Assembly (NCBI GenBank): GCA_017795045.1
Contig: CP051244.1
Location: 662,584-726,583 of the forward strand
DNA from: Allomuricauda sp.
Lineage (GTDB): Bacteria; Bacteroidota; Bacteroidia; Flavobacteriales; Flavobacteriaceae
Length of the DNA stretch: 64,000 nt
Reading direction: 5' to 3'
A program made the position numbers and the translations under genes. The notes below the pieces were generated by a model. The model ran no database searches. It saw only the letters and a list, made by a program, of their open reading frames with translations, and was not told where the DNA came from. Of the stretch, positions 18,116 through 26,758 are shown in pieces; within the stretch, counting starts at the first letter, position 1, and each line of letters opens with the position of its first letter.

Positions 18116-18556
18116 ATGTCCGAAGAAAAAAAAGACTTAGGAGATAAAGCCGAAGAAGCTTTTGACAAAGCCAAAGATGCAGCCAAGGAAGCTGCGGAAG
18201 AAGCCAAAGATGCCGCAAGTGATTTCAAAGAGGATGTAAAGGAGACCTTTGATCCCAAAAATCCTGATAGCGGAAAAACGGTTGCCCTTATTGCCCATTT
18301 GACTTTGATCGGGTGGATCATTGCCATCATCATGAACAGCAGCAACAAAACCGAGATAGGTTCTTTTTATGTAAGGCAGGTACTCGGCATTTTTCTGGTT
18401 GGGTTTGTCTTGGGGATCATCCCAGTGGTAAACCTTATTGGATGGATATTCCCGGTTGTTCTTTGGGTCATTAGTTTGATCGGCGCCATAAACGGAACCC
18501 AAAAACCGGTCTTTTTGGTGGGTGAGCACTTCCAAAACTGGTTCAAGAGCCTATAA
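18116..18556 (+). CDS. DUF4870 membrane protein with an amphipathic LEA-like N-terminus
   Basis: A 146-residue protein in two parts. Residues 5-45 are Lys/Ala/Glu/Asp heptad-like repeats (AFDKAKDAAKEAAEEAKDAA), similar to late-embryogenesis-abundant and YtxH-type helices. Residues 55-135 hold three membrane helices of the DUF4870/Tic20-like family. A role in membrane stress is possible but unproven. It has its own terminator at 18567-18595. Confidence 0.75.
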   Translation: MSEEKKDLGDKAEEAFDKAKDAAKEAAEEAKDAASDFKEDVKETFDPKNPDSGKTVALIAHLTLIGWIIAIIMNSSNKTEIGSFYVRQVLGIFLVGFVLGIIPVVNLIGWIFPVVLWVISLIGAINGTQKPVFLVGEHFQNWFKSL

Positions 18557-18566
18557 AACAGATACA

Positions 18567-18600
18567 AAAAGCCAGATTTTTCTCTTCTGGCTTTTATTTT
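18567..18600 (+). terminator. Rho-independent terminator after the DUF4870 gene
   Basis: AAAAGCCAGA (18567-18576) pairs perfectly with TCTGGCTTTT (18586-18595), followed by more T. It isolates the downstream arsR operon. Confidence 0.9.
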
Positions 18601-18616
18601 TACTTGCTTTATCGTA

Positions 18617-18628
18617 ATATTGCAATAT
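18617..18628. promoter_or_regulatory. Perfect palindrome upstream of arsR, candidate operator
   Basis: ATATTGCAATAT is self-complementary and lies 31 bases before the arsR start. Position and symmetry fit an autoregulatory ArsR dimer site. No binding data are available. Confidence 0.5.
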
Positions 18629-18659
18629 AAAACTAAACACTAAAGAAGAATACGCTCAT

Positions 18660-18983
18660 ATGGGAGCTTCCAAAACACATATATTTTCACCAACGCATAA
18701 CGAATTGGCCCAAATAGCCAAGGTCATGGCGCATCCTGCGCGTGTGGCCATCCTGGAATACATCAGCAAACAGGATGCTTGTATCTGCAATGACTTGGTG
18801 GATGTGATCGGTCTGGCCCAACCCACCATATCCCAACATTTGAACGAAATCAAGAAAATTGGTTTGCTCAAGGGAACTTTTGAGGGGAAAAATCTTTGCT
18901 ACTGCATTAATCAGGAACGCTGGGAAGAGCTCCAACAGGCCTTCCATACGTTCTTCTCCAATATTAACCGTAATTGTTGTTAA
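18660..18983 (+). CDS. arsR: ArsR-family metalloregulatory repressor
   Basis: A 107-residue winged-helix repressor. The recognition region LAQPTISQHLNEIKKIGLLKG matches ArsR/SmtB proteins. The pair in DACICND (Cys41 and Cys43) sits at the alpha-3 position where As(III)-sensing ArsR proteins place their thiolates, and there are two more Cys at the extreme C-terminus. It probably releases its operator on binding trivalent arsenic or a soft metal. It is the first gene of a four-gene operon; the next ATG begins two bases after its stop. Confidence 0.9.
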   Translation: MGASKTHIFSPTHNELAQIAKVMAHPARVAILEYISKQDACICNDLVDVIGLAQPTISQHLNEIKKIGLLKGTFEGKNLCYCINQERWEELQQAFHTFFSNINRNCC

Positions 18984-18984
18984 C

Positions 18985-19482
18985 ATGAAAACATCAGAAT
19001 TTTTATCCATCCTCCAACAACACCAAGACAAAAGTCTTCTCTTTGAATACACAAAGAACAAATTTGTTGGGGCCAATTATCATATCACTGAAGTAAAAAA
19101 CATTACCGTAGACTCTGTTGATTGTGGCGCCGGAACGGATTTCTGGAAAGAAACCGTGGTCCAGCTTTGGGAAAGTCCCAAGGAAATTGGCAAAAGGGAT
19201 TTTATGTCCGTGTACAAGGCCCTGTCCATCCTCAACAAGGTGGACCGGATAAAGCCTATGCAAAAAGACGCTGAAGTCAAATTTGAATACAGCAACGATG
19301 ACTTTCACACGGCCCAGCTTTTTGTGGATGATTATACTCTGGATGAAAAAAGACTCATTATAAAACTATCCGTTGAAAAAACAGATTGCAAAGCAAAGGA
19401 AACCTGTGGTGTTGAACCAGCTTCCACTGCATCACCCATTGAAACCGAAGCCAGTTGCTCCCCAGGATCGGGTTGCTGTTAA
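18985..19482 (+). CDS. DUF6428 family protein of ars operons
   Basis: A 165-residue cytoplasmic protein recognised as DUF6428, a family that travels with arsR and arsC in Bacteroidota. The fold is unknown to me. The C-terminal 35 or so residues are Cys-rich (Cys in TDCKAKETCG, and SCSPGSGCC at the very end), suggesting a thiolate cluster that could bind As(III) or a metal. The start at 18985 follows the arsR stop by one base; the ORF is open further upstream but overlaps arsR. Confidence 0.75.
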   Translation: MKTSEFLSILQQHQDKSLLFEYTKNKFVGANYHITEVKNITVDSVDCGAGTDFWKETVVQLWESPKEIGKRDFMSVYKALSILNKVDRIKPMQKDAEVKFEYSNDDFHTAQLFVDDYTLDEKRLIIKLSVEKTDCKAKETCGVEPASTASPIETEASCSPGSGCC

Positions 19483-19492
19483 AAAAGACCCC

Positions 19493-19984
19493 ATGTTGAT
19501 CCGTGGCATGAAAGCTTCCGATTGGGAGCAGGTACAACAAATCTACACCGAAGGTATAACAACTGGTTTTGCCACCTTCGAGACCAAAGCCCCAACCTAT
19601 GAGAGTTGGGACCGGTCCCATATCAGCTCATGTAGATTGGTCGCTGAGGAAAATGGCATTGTATTGGGTTGGGCGGCACTATCTCCCGTCTCAAGTAGAT
19701 GTGTATACGGAGGGGTGGCCGAAGTGAGTGTGTACATTGGCTCCAATAGCCGCGGAAAAGGCGTTGGAAAACAGCTTATGCAACAGCTCATTTCCGAAAG
19801 TGAAGAGGCTGGATTCTGGACATTGCAATCCGGTATTTTCCCTGAAAATAAAGCAAGTGTAAAACTCCATGAAACAGTGGGTTTTCGCTATATTGGCAAG
19901 CGCGAACGCGTGGGTAAAATCCACGGGGCCTGGAAAGACAACCTGTTGTTTGAAAGGCGTAGTAATAAGGTTGGAATAGCATAA
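19493..19984 (+). CDS. GNAT acetyltransferase, ArsN/phosphinothricin-type
   Basis: A 163-residue GNAT enzyme. The acetyl-CoA loop reads GSNSRGKGVGKQL, and the substrate-side residues (YTEGITTGFATFET near the start, FRYIGKRERVGKIHG near the end) follow the phosphinothricin/methionine sulfoximine/arsinothricin acetyltransferase subfamily. In ars operons such enzymes (ArsN) can detoxify arsinothricin by N-acetylation; here that is inferred from context. The start at 19493 (MLIRGMKASDW) is 10 bases after the DUF6428 stop, although the frame is open upstream. Confidence 0.8.
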   Translation: MLIRGMKASDWEQVQQIYTEGITTGFATFETKAPTYESWDRSHISSCRLVAEENGIVLGWAALSPVSSRCVYGGVAEVSVYIGSNSRGKGVGKQLMQQLISESEEAGFWTLQSGIFPENKASVKLHETVGFRYIGKRERVGKIHGAWKDNLLFERRSNKVGIA

Positions 19985-20010
19985 GCATCACATCAAAAAC
20001 CAAATAAAAA

Positions 20011-20433
20011 ATGAAAAACGTATTGGTACTTTGTACCGGAAATTCCTGTAGAAGCCAAATGGCCCATGGTTACCTCAACTATTTTCAAGATAAACTTGCG
20101 AATATCTATAGCGCAGGAATAGAGACCCATGGACTTAATCCTGGAGCGGTGGCTATCATGAAAGAAGACAAGATTGACATTTCCAACCATACCTCCAACC
20201 ACGTGGATGAGTATACTGGTATTGATTGGGACTACATCATCACCGTATGCGACCACGCCAAGGAAAACTGCCCTTTTATCCCGGCCAAAAATGCCAGACG
20301 CATCCATCAAAACTTTTTTGACCCCTCAAAGGTCAAGGGTTCGGAAAAGGAAATCCACGATGCTTTTTTAAAGACTCGGGAAGAAATCAAGGAATTTTGC
20401 CATGATTTTGTCAAGGAGGAACTTATGGCCTGA
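20011..20433 (+). CDS. arsC: Arsenate reductase, thioredoxin-coupled LMW-phosphatase type
   Basis: A 140-residue arsenate reductase of the low-molecular-weight tyrosine phosphatase fold. The P-loop is Cys8-(X)5-Arg14 (CTGNSCRS), and the redox Cys pair lies in TVCDHAKENCPF, as in thioredoxin-linked ArsC. It reduces As(V) to As(III). It is last in the operon. No ACR3 or ArsB efflux gene follows: the next gene is on the opposite strand 10 bases downstream. Confidence 0.9.
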   Translation: MKNVLVLCTGNSCRSQMAHGYLNYFQDKLANIYSAGIETHGLNPGAVAIMKEDKIDISNHTSNHVDEYTGIDWDYIITVCDHAKENCPFIPAKNARRIHQNFFDPSKVKGSEKEIHDAFLKTREEIKEFCHDFVKEELMA

Positions 20434-20442
20434 CCAATAATA

Positions 20443-21468
20443 TCAGAGACCGTAGTCCATAGGAAGCATATCTCCTAAGCGGTAGTCAGACATATGGCCT
20501 CCAAAAGCTAGGTTTTCAAAGGGGGAATAGTTTCCGTATCTATCCAAAATATAGGTTGTGTCCAATTCATTGATCTTGAGTGTGGACCTATAATTGCCAT
20601 TTTGCCTGTAATAGATTACATATTGGCTACCCATAAACCGGATATCCCTTAAATCCTCATTGGGCTTGGCCATATTCACCATAAAATCCGTCAGGACCAC
20701 ATCTTTATAGTTCTTTTTGAGCTTAAAATTCTGGCTATCCATATCGCCATACCAACAGGCCCTCATGAAATGTCTCGGAGAACCCAAATAAGTCTTTTCC
20801 CTACGATCCGCAATCTTGGGATTCCCTTGGGAGGTGTCAAAAAAATGGGTAGAGCCATCAAAAATGGTCTGGTGGATATTGCCGACGCGTTCCAGACTTT
20901 TCCTTTTGAAGAAAATCTTGAACTCATCAATATTAAAATAAATTCGATAGCCTAAATAATTATTCTGAATTACAATGGGCTTATCGCAGTATGCGGAAAG
21001 GGTATTGTCTTCCGAGTTAAAGTACAGCCGTATTTCCTTTTCGTTCTCAATGATACTGGAACGTCCTCCCCGGGTGTCCCCCAAAAACTCCAAACGAAAG
21101 ACTTCCAACTTCTCCCTACGCGAAAAAGGATCTGAAGTCAACACTACTTCCTGAAGGTCTTCCATCTGTTCTTGGAGGAGTACGCGTAACACGGCATCAT
21201 CGGGCAAATTGACCATTTCCTTGGCCTGATATCCTAAATGGCTTATCACCAAAACAGCATTGTTCCGGTAGGGAAGGCCAATTTCAAAATTCCCGTTTTC
21301 ATCGGTCATAGTGCCCACGGAACTCCCGTCATAATACACCGAAGCGCCAAAAATGGGCTCTTTGGTCCTAGAGTCAAGAACGGTTCCAGTTATCTCTTGG
21401 GACCGTACCTGAACACTAAATATGGAAAGGACCCCAATTGCCAAAAAGATTTTCAATGACCGACTCAT
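20443..21468 (-). CDS. Secreted protein with CarboxypepD_reg-like domain
   Basis: A 341-residue protein with a signal peptide (residues 1-23, ending VRSQ). A carboxypeptidase regulatory-like beta-sandwich (about 25-105: EITGTVLDSRTKEPIFGASV) follows, the module found at the N-terminus of TonB-dependent receptors. The rest has no barrel or plug domain, so it is not a TonB receptor; it may be a periplasmic or outer-membrane protein with an unassigned C-terminal domain. It overlaps the upstream acyltransferase gene by four bases (ATGA), hence coupled. Confidence 0.75.
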   Translation of the reverse strand: MSRSLKIFLAIGVLSIFSVQVRSQEITGTVLDSRTKEPIFGASVYYDGSSVGTMTDENGNFEIGLPYRNNAVLVISHLGYQAKEMVNLPDDAVLRVLLQEQMEDLQEVVLTSDPFSRREKLEVFRLEFLGDTRGGRSSIIENEKEIRLYFNSEDNTLSAYCDKPIVIQNNYLGYRIYFNIDEFKIFFKRKSLERVGNIHQTIFDGSTHFFDTSQGNPKIADRREKTYLGSPRHFMRACWYGDMDSQNFKLKKNYKDVVLTDFMVNMAKPNEDLRDIRFMGSQYVIYYRQNGNYRSTLKINELDTTYILDRYGNYSPFENLAFGGHMSDYRLGDMLPMDYGL

Positions 21469-23261
21469 TGCCCCATTTTACGTTCCAACTCTGCTTGAAA
21501 TTCTTCCATAACGGGTTTTACTGTGCTTTCGGGTAGGTCTGCAATCCGTATGTACATGAGTCCATCCACGGAATTGTTAAAGAGTGGATCTACATTAAAG
21601 GCCACTACTTTGGCGTTCTGTTTGATGTATTTCTTGATTAGAACGGGCAAGCGAAGGCTGCCTGGCTCCACTTCACTGATCAGTTTATCAAACTTGTTGA
21701 GGTCGGCTTGGGTCTCGTCAAAAACAAACTCCTTGTCCGCATCATTGAGCTTTACCTTGAACTCCTTTTTGGGGCGGATGTATTGCGCCACGTAGGGATC
21801 CCAATAATTGGATTTCATGAATTCGATCATGAGGGATTTGGAGAAATTGGAAAACTGGTTGCTGATGCTCACCCCACCGATCAGATATTTGTGCTCAGGG
21901 TGACGCAATGTGGTATGTACAATCCCTTTCCACAATAGGAAAAGGGGCATGGGTTTCTGCTGATATTCCTTGATGATATAGGCCCTCCCCATTTCAATGG
22001 ATTTTTCCATCATTCCATAAAGTTCCGGCTCAAAGCGGAAAAGATCTTGCAGATAGAAACCGTCTATTCCATATTGCTTGAAGATTTCGGATCCCAACCC
22101 CATACGGTAGGCCCCAACAATCTTCTTATCCTCATCATCCCATAAAAAGAGATGGTGGTAGTAGGAGTCAAACTTATCCAAATCAATGGCGTTGTTGGTT
22201 CCCTCCCCTACTTCGCGGAACGTAATCTCACGCTGCCTTCCTATTTCATTCAAAATAAAAGGGATGTCTTTCTGTTGGGCCAGATATACCTCATAATTCT
22301 TGCTTTGGAGTACCCTACAGTCTTTTTCCCGCAATTTTTCCACCTCACCTTCCAACACTTTGGAGCTGACAGGTGTAGCTATCTTTTTGGGAGGCTTGGG
22401 AATCTTCAGCGTGGTTGGGACCTTATCGATCAAACGTTCCTTCTCGAACACATTGGCCAAGAGATAGGTTTTTTTGCGGAGCAGCTCCGTGTAGGATTCC
22501 AAGGTTTCCTCTTCGTTTTGTGTGGCCACGGATATGGGCTGCCCTATCCTAACTTTTATAGGTCTTCTGCTTTGCGATGTCAGTTCCGAGGGCAACTTGG
22601 CCGTCCTGAAAACATCGTTCATTTTGGACAATCTGTAAAAGAGTCGGCTGTTGCGCGCATGAAAGTAAATGGGTACCACCGGCACTTCGGCCTTGCGGAT
22701 CAATTTAATGGCTGCCTCTTCCCATGGGCGGTCCACCACCAATTTACCATCCCGGTATGTGGACACTTCCCCAGCGGGGAAAATCCCCAGTGGATGACCT
22801 TCCTGTAAATGTTTAAGTGCATTTTTGAATCCCATTATACTGCTTTTGGCATCCTTATGATTCTCAAAAGGATTTACAGGCATAATGTAGGGTTTCAACG
22901 GCTCTATACGGTGCAGCAAAAAATTGGCTATGATCTTGAAATCCTCACGTTCGTGCAGCATCAGTTTCAATAGCAGGACACCATCTATACCACCCAAAGG
23001 GTGATTGCTGATGGTAATGTACGGACCCGTCTTGGGGAGTCGTTTTAAATCTTCCTCCGGAACCTCAAAGTCAATTTCATAATACTCCAAAATGGACTCC
23101 AAAAATTCGGGACCAGCGAGTTCCTTGTTCTTGTTGTAAAATCGGTTTATGGAAGTAATCTTGGTGGCTACCATTAAAAGCCAGCCCACAAAAGTGCCCA
23201 AAAAGCCATACTTGTCCAGGTGAATCACCTTTGCCACCTCTTTCGCAGAAACCAGCCCCAT
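21465..23261 (-). CDS. Fused PlsC-like and GNAT-like acyltransferase, probable OlsF-type lipid synthase
   Basis: A 598-residue two-domain enzyme. The N-terminal part (about 60-260) is a PlsC-like O-acyltransferase with SNHPLGGIDG: Asn86-His87 and Asp93, a six-residue step rather than the usual His-X4-Asp, as in hemolysin-like members. The C-terminal part (about 310-540) is an OlsB-like N-acyltransferase of GNAT type. Bifunctional OlsF enzymes of this layout make ornithine lipids in Serratia and Bacteroidota, and related enzymes make glycine lipids; the amino acid used here cannot be read from sequence. It is the promoter-proximal gene of a pair with the CarboxypepD_reg gene. Confidence 0.75.
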   Translation of the reverse strand: MGLVSAKEVAKVIHLDKYGFLGTFVGWLLMVATKITSINRFYNKNKELAGPEFLESILEYYEIDFEVPEEDLKRLPKTGPYITISNHPLGGIDGVLLLKLMLHEREDFKIIANFLLHRIEPLKPYIMPVNPFENHKDAKSSIMGFKNALKHLQEGHPLGIFPAGEVSTYRDGKLVVDRPWEEAAIKLIRKAEVPVVPIYFHARNSRLFYRLSKMNDVFRTAKLPSELTSQSRRPIKVRIGQPISVATQNEEETLESYTELLRKKTYLLANVFEKERLIDKVPTTLKIPKPPKKIATPVSSKVLEGEVEKLREKDCRVLQSKNYEVYLAQQKDIPFILNEIGRQREITFREVGEGTNNAIDLDKFDSYYHHLFLWDDEDKKIVGAYRMGLGSEIFKQYGIDGFYLQDLFRFEPELYGMMEKSIEMGRAYIIKEYQQKPMPLFLLWKGIVHTTLRHPEHKYLIGGVSISNQFSNFSKSLMIEFMKSNYWDPYVAQYIRPKKEFKVKLNDADKEFVFDETQADLNKFDKLISEVEPGSLRLPVLIKKYIKQNAKVVAFNVDPLFNNSVDGLMYIRIADLPESTVKPVMEEFQAELERKMGQ

Positions 23262-23344
23262 GAATTTTTTATTGTTTAGGTAAACGTAAAGATAGAAAAT
23301 TACGGGTATTGGGGTCAGGGTCTAAAAAAGTATTGCTGTCAACC

Positions 23345-24595
23345 CTATTTCACCACTAGCTGGACCGTTTCCTTACCGCGTTGCTCCACAAGTACGGACT
23401 TTCCGTTTTGAAGGGATTTTACGGCGTTGTCATCAAAATGGCGAATGGTGTAAAGGGCTACATCTTCATGACAGACCACCTTGAATTTTCGTTTCAATTC
23501 ATCTAACATGGGCTGAAGTCCATTGAATTTGTTGTCCAGACAAACTGAAAAACTAATGGCGGAGTTTTGGATCAGGTCCACTTTTAATCTATGGTCATGG
23601 AACAACTTGAAGATTTCACTGATGTTGTCCTCCACAATGAATGAAAAATCCAATGAGGACAGTTTAAGGAGCACCTGATCTTTTTTAACGATAAAGCATG
23701 GTATCTTGGGGACTATATTGACCCCTTTGCCCACAGTGGTGCCCTTATCCGATGGTTTTACGAACGATTTCACATGCAGCGGAATTTCCTTACGCTGCAA
23801 AGGCTGCAAGGTTTTAGGGTGAATCACAGAGGCCCCGTAAAAGGCCAATTCTATGGCCTCCCTGTATGAAATTTGCTCCAATAGCTGGGTCTCCTTGAAG
23901 TTTCTCGGGTCGGCATTCAACACACCAGGGACATCCTTCCAAATGGTAACGGATTCCGCGTTGAGGCAGTAGGCCAAAATAGCCGCTGTATAATCCGAGC
24001 CTTCCCTTCCCAAAGTAGTGGTAAAGTTATTGTCATCACTCCCTAAAAAGCCTTGGGTAATGTTCAACTTGGACATATCCACCTTTGCGGAAACTTCGGT
24101 TTGGGTACGCTCCCAATTGATCTGCGCATCTCTATAATTGTTGTCCGTTTTGATCAAGGTTCGGACATCCAACCAAGCATTGGACAATCCTACTTCGTTA
24201 AGGTATTCACTGACAATGGTTGTGGAAACCAATTCTCCATAGCCCACTACCTGATCATACACAAAGGCATATTTTGGCGACTTGTTCCACGTTAAAAATC
24301 CTTTGACTTCTTCAAAAAGCAATTTAACTTTTGCATATACCGGGTGTGATGGGTTCCCAAACAAATCCCCCAAAATGGCACCGTGATAATCCATAACATC
24401 TTGCAATATCCCGACCACGGCATCCTTATCCTTGAAATAAGCCTCTACCACCTTCTCCATGGCATTGGTGGTCTTTCCCATTGCGGAAATCACCACCAAG
24501 GTATCCTTGTGCCCCATTTGATTCAGGACATTTACCACATTCTTTACGCCATCGGCATCTTTTACAGAAGCCCCTCCAAACTTAAAAACTCTCAT
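23345..24595 (-). CDS. lysC: Aspartate kinase (monofunctional)
   Basis: Phosphorylates aspartate as the first step to Lys, Thr and Met. The 416-residue protein starts MRVFKFGGASVKDADG, with the amino-acid kinase KFGG-S motif at residues 5-10 and the GSDYTAAILAYCL loop near 200, followed by C-terminal ACT-type sensing domains (about 300-416). It has no homoserine dehydrogenase fusion. It is separated by 24 bases from the upstream GNAT gene on the same strand. Confidence 0.9.
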   Translation of the reverse strand: MRVFKFGGASVKDADGVKNVVNVLNQMGHKDTLVVISAMGKTTNAMEKVVEAYFKDKDAVVGILQDVMDYHGAILGDLFGNPSHPVYAKVKLLFEEVKGFLTWNKSPKYAFVYDQVVGYGELVSTTIVSEYLNEVGLSNAWLDVRTLIKTDNNYRDAQINWERTQTEVSAKVDMSKLNITQGFLGSDDNNFTTTLGREGSDYTAAILAYCLNAESVTIWKDVPGVLNADPRNFKETQLLEQISYREAIELAFYGASVIHPKTLQPLQRKEIPLHVKSFVKPSDKGTTVGKGVNIVPKIPCFIVKKDQVLLKLSSLDFSFIVEDNISEIFKLFHDHRLKVDLIQNSAISFSVCLDNKFNGLQPMLDELKRKFKVVCHEDVALYTIRHFDDNAVKSLQNGKSVLVEQRGKETVQLVVK

Positions 24596-24619
24596 GCTAT
24601 AGTATTGTTAACTGGAAGT

Positions 24620-25102
24620 TCAGACCAAATCTTCCATATAATTTTCAATTCCTTTTTCGTCCAACTGCACCACATCCCAGTCCCGTAGTACGTTGGCCCC
24701 TTTCTTTTCATAGAACTCGATGGCAGGGTCGTTCCAATCCAGCACCTCCCAACATATCCGTTTCACGCCAAGGTTGTGCCCATACTTTACCACCTCATCC
24801 AACAAGGCGGTCCCCAGACCACTACCCCTCATTTTTTCGGCTACGATAAGGTCTTCCAAATGGATAACTGGACCTTTCCAAGTGGAATATCTGGGGTAGA
24901 CCAAGGCAATCCCCACAATCTCATCAGCCACTTCCGCCACAAAACAATGAAACAACTTATTTTCCCCGAAACCATCCTTTTCCAAGTCGGCTTGGGTAAC
25001 TTCCACCGCTTCGGGTTCGTTCTCGAAATCGGCAAGTTCCTGAACCAGTTTCAAGACTTGCCCCATATCTTCTTTCCGGGCATTTCTAATCAAGTATTCC
25101 AT
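24620..25102 (-). CDS. GNAT family N-acetyltransferase (spermidine/diamine-type)
   Basis: A 160-residue single-domain GNAT protein. The acetyl-CoA loop is MRGSGLGTALLDE (about 88-100), and the C-terminal CWEVLDWNDPAIEFYEKKGA is very like the spermidine/spermine or thialysine N-acetyltransferase subfamily. The substrate is a small amine by analogy only. It is the first gene before the aspartate kinase gene on this strand. Confidence 0.85.
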   Translation of the reverse strand: MEYLIRNARKEDMGQVLKLVQELADFENEPEAVEVTQADLEKDGFGENKLFHCFVAEVADEIVGIALVYPRYSTWKGPVIHLEDLIVAEKMRGSGLGTALLDEVVKYGHNLGVKRICWEVLDWNDPAIEFYEKKGANVLRDWDVVQLDEKGIENYMEDLV

Positions 25103-25210
25103 TTGTTACAAATAAAACTCAAAGTTATAAATATCTAAAACTTAAGATCAACGAAATCGATATAGTTTCACAAAATCCACGATATTTGTCGTCAAATAAA
25201 ACAACCTTCC

Positions 25211-26218
25211 ATGTTTGATAAGCAGCATCGCACCCTAGGTGAATTTATCATCGCCAACCAAGATTCTTTTCAATATTCCTCTGGTGAACTCTCCAGACTC
25301 CTCAATGGCATCCGCTTGGCCGCCAAAGTGGTGAACCACGAAGTGAACAAAGCTGGACTTGTGGACATCATCGGTGCTGCCGGTGAAACCAACATCCAAG
25401 GCGAAAGCCAACAAAAATTGGATGTTCTGGCCAATGAAAAGTTCATTCAGACCCTTAAAAATAGGGAGATTGTTTGTGGTATTGCCTCTGAAGAGGAAGA
25501 CGATTTCATCAGCATCAACAGTTTTGACAAACAACACCAGAACAAGTATGTGGTGCTCATTGACCCCTTGGATGGTTCGTCCAACATAGACGTCAATGTT
25601 TCAGTGGGGACCATTTTTTCGGTGTACCGAAGAATCACACCTGTGGGCACACCTGTGACCCTTGAAGATTTTCTTCAACCTGGAAAAAACCAGATTGCTG
25701 CAGGGTATATCATCTATGGCACATCTACCATGCTCGTTTATACCACAGGAAGTGGCGTTAATGGTTTTACCCTAAACCCGGCTTTGGGCACTTTCTATCT
25801 TTCGCATCCCAATATGCAATATCCCGAGGATGGAAATATCTATTCCGTCAATGAGGGCAACTACATCCATTTTCCCCAAGGTGTGAAGGACTACATCAAA
25901 TATTGCCAAAAAGAAGAAGGTGATAGACCCTATACCTCCAGATATATAGGTTCCTTGGTTTCCGATTTTCACAGGAACATGATCAAAGGGGGGATTTACA
26001 TGTACCCCAAGAGCAGCAAGGCCCATAAGGGTAAACTACGGTTGCTATACGAGTGTAATCCCATGGCGTTCATAGCGGAGCAGGCCAATGGAAAAGCCAG
26101 CGATGGGTTCCAACGGGTCATGGACATTCAGCCTACTGAACTCCATGAACGGGTTCCCTTCTTCTGCGGAAGTAAAAAAATGGTTGAAAAAGCGGAAGAG
26201 TTTATGGCCAACGCCTAA
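25211..26218 (+). CDS. fbp: Class 1 fructose-1,6-bisphosphatase
   Basis: Gluconeogenic enzyme hydrolysing fructose 1,6-bisphosphate to fructose 6-phosphate. The 335 residues match the class 1 family. The metal-binding core [20 protein letters not shown] lies at about 118-137, preceded by EEED at about 96-99, and the C-terminal sugar-binding residues fall around [18 protein letters not shown]. The ATG at 25211 gives the usual [13 protein letters not shown] start. Its stop overlaps the convergent TerB-like gene by four bases. Confidence 0.97.
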   Translation: MFDKQHRTLGEFIIANQDSFQYSSGELSRLLNGIRLAAKVVNHEVNKAGLVDIIGAAGETNIQGESQQKLDVLANEKFIQTLKNREIVCGIASEEEDDFISINSFDKQHQNKYVVLIDPLDGSSNIDVNVSVGTIFSVYRRITPVGTPVTLEDFLQPGKNQIAAGYIIYGTSTMLVYTTGSGVNGFTLNPALGTFYLSHPNMQYPEDGNIYSVNEGNYIHFPQGVKDYIKYCQKEEGDRPYTSRYIGSLVSDFHRNMIKGGIYMYPKSSKAHKGKLRLLYECNPMAFIAEQANGKASDGFQRVMDIQPTELHERVPFFCGSKKMVEKAEEFMANA

Positions 26219-26646
26219 CTGTCCTTACGCATCATGATCCTGTGGTAATCGTCAAAATCGATTTTCCCAGTGAAAATGGCTATGGACTTATCTATAATCT
26301 GGTTGGCAGTTTTTGGAGAAAACCCTAAACCAATGGCATACCGCTCCACGATTTTACGCTCGGGCTCATCAATTTGATGGTCAGAAAATATAATCTGGAA
26401 GAACTCGAACAATCTTTGGTAGCGTTTCTCGCCACTGTGCGGAGTCTCAATGGGATACTTGTTCCCTTTCTCCATCACCTCCTTATACTCTGCATCAGTG
26501 ATATTGAGCTTAAAGGCAAATTTGTCCAAAATGGCTTTCTCTTCTGGATTGATTTCACCATCCACAGCTGCCAAAGTGGCCAAAGTGGCAAAATGGGCCA
26601 AATTTTTCCTGTGATCTCCGTGCTCGTATAAATCTAAAATGGGCAT
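26215..26646 (-). CDS. TerB-like protein
   Basis: A 143-residue all-helical protein of the TerB/DjlA N-terminal type. The hallmark EF-hand-like helices read [22 protein letters not shown] and a second [17 protein letters not shown], both with clustered acidic residues that in TerB bind a metal. A role in stress response is proposed for the family, not shown here. The start at 26646 ([14 protein letters not shown]) is better than the upstream ATG at 26667. Confidence 0.7.
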   Translation of the reverse strand: MPILDLYEHGDHRKNLAHFATLATLAAVDGEINPEEKAILDKFAFKLNITDAEYKEVMEKGNKYPIETPHSGEKRYQRLFEFFQIIFSDHQIDEPERKIVERYAIGLGFSPKTANQIIDKSIAIFTGKIDFDDYHRIMMRKDS

Positions 26647-26758
26647 ACTTGAAATTTTGTGGCACAAATATAAATTTTAAAGTAGAAAGGTTCATAAAAA
26701 TGCGACCAAAAGAAATTTGTAATTTTCGTACCGTTGTTCAACCCTCAAGTATATAAAT

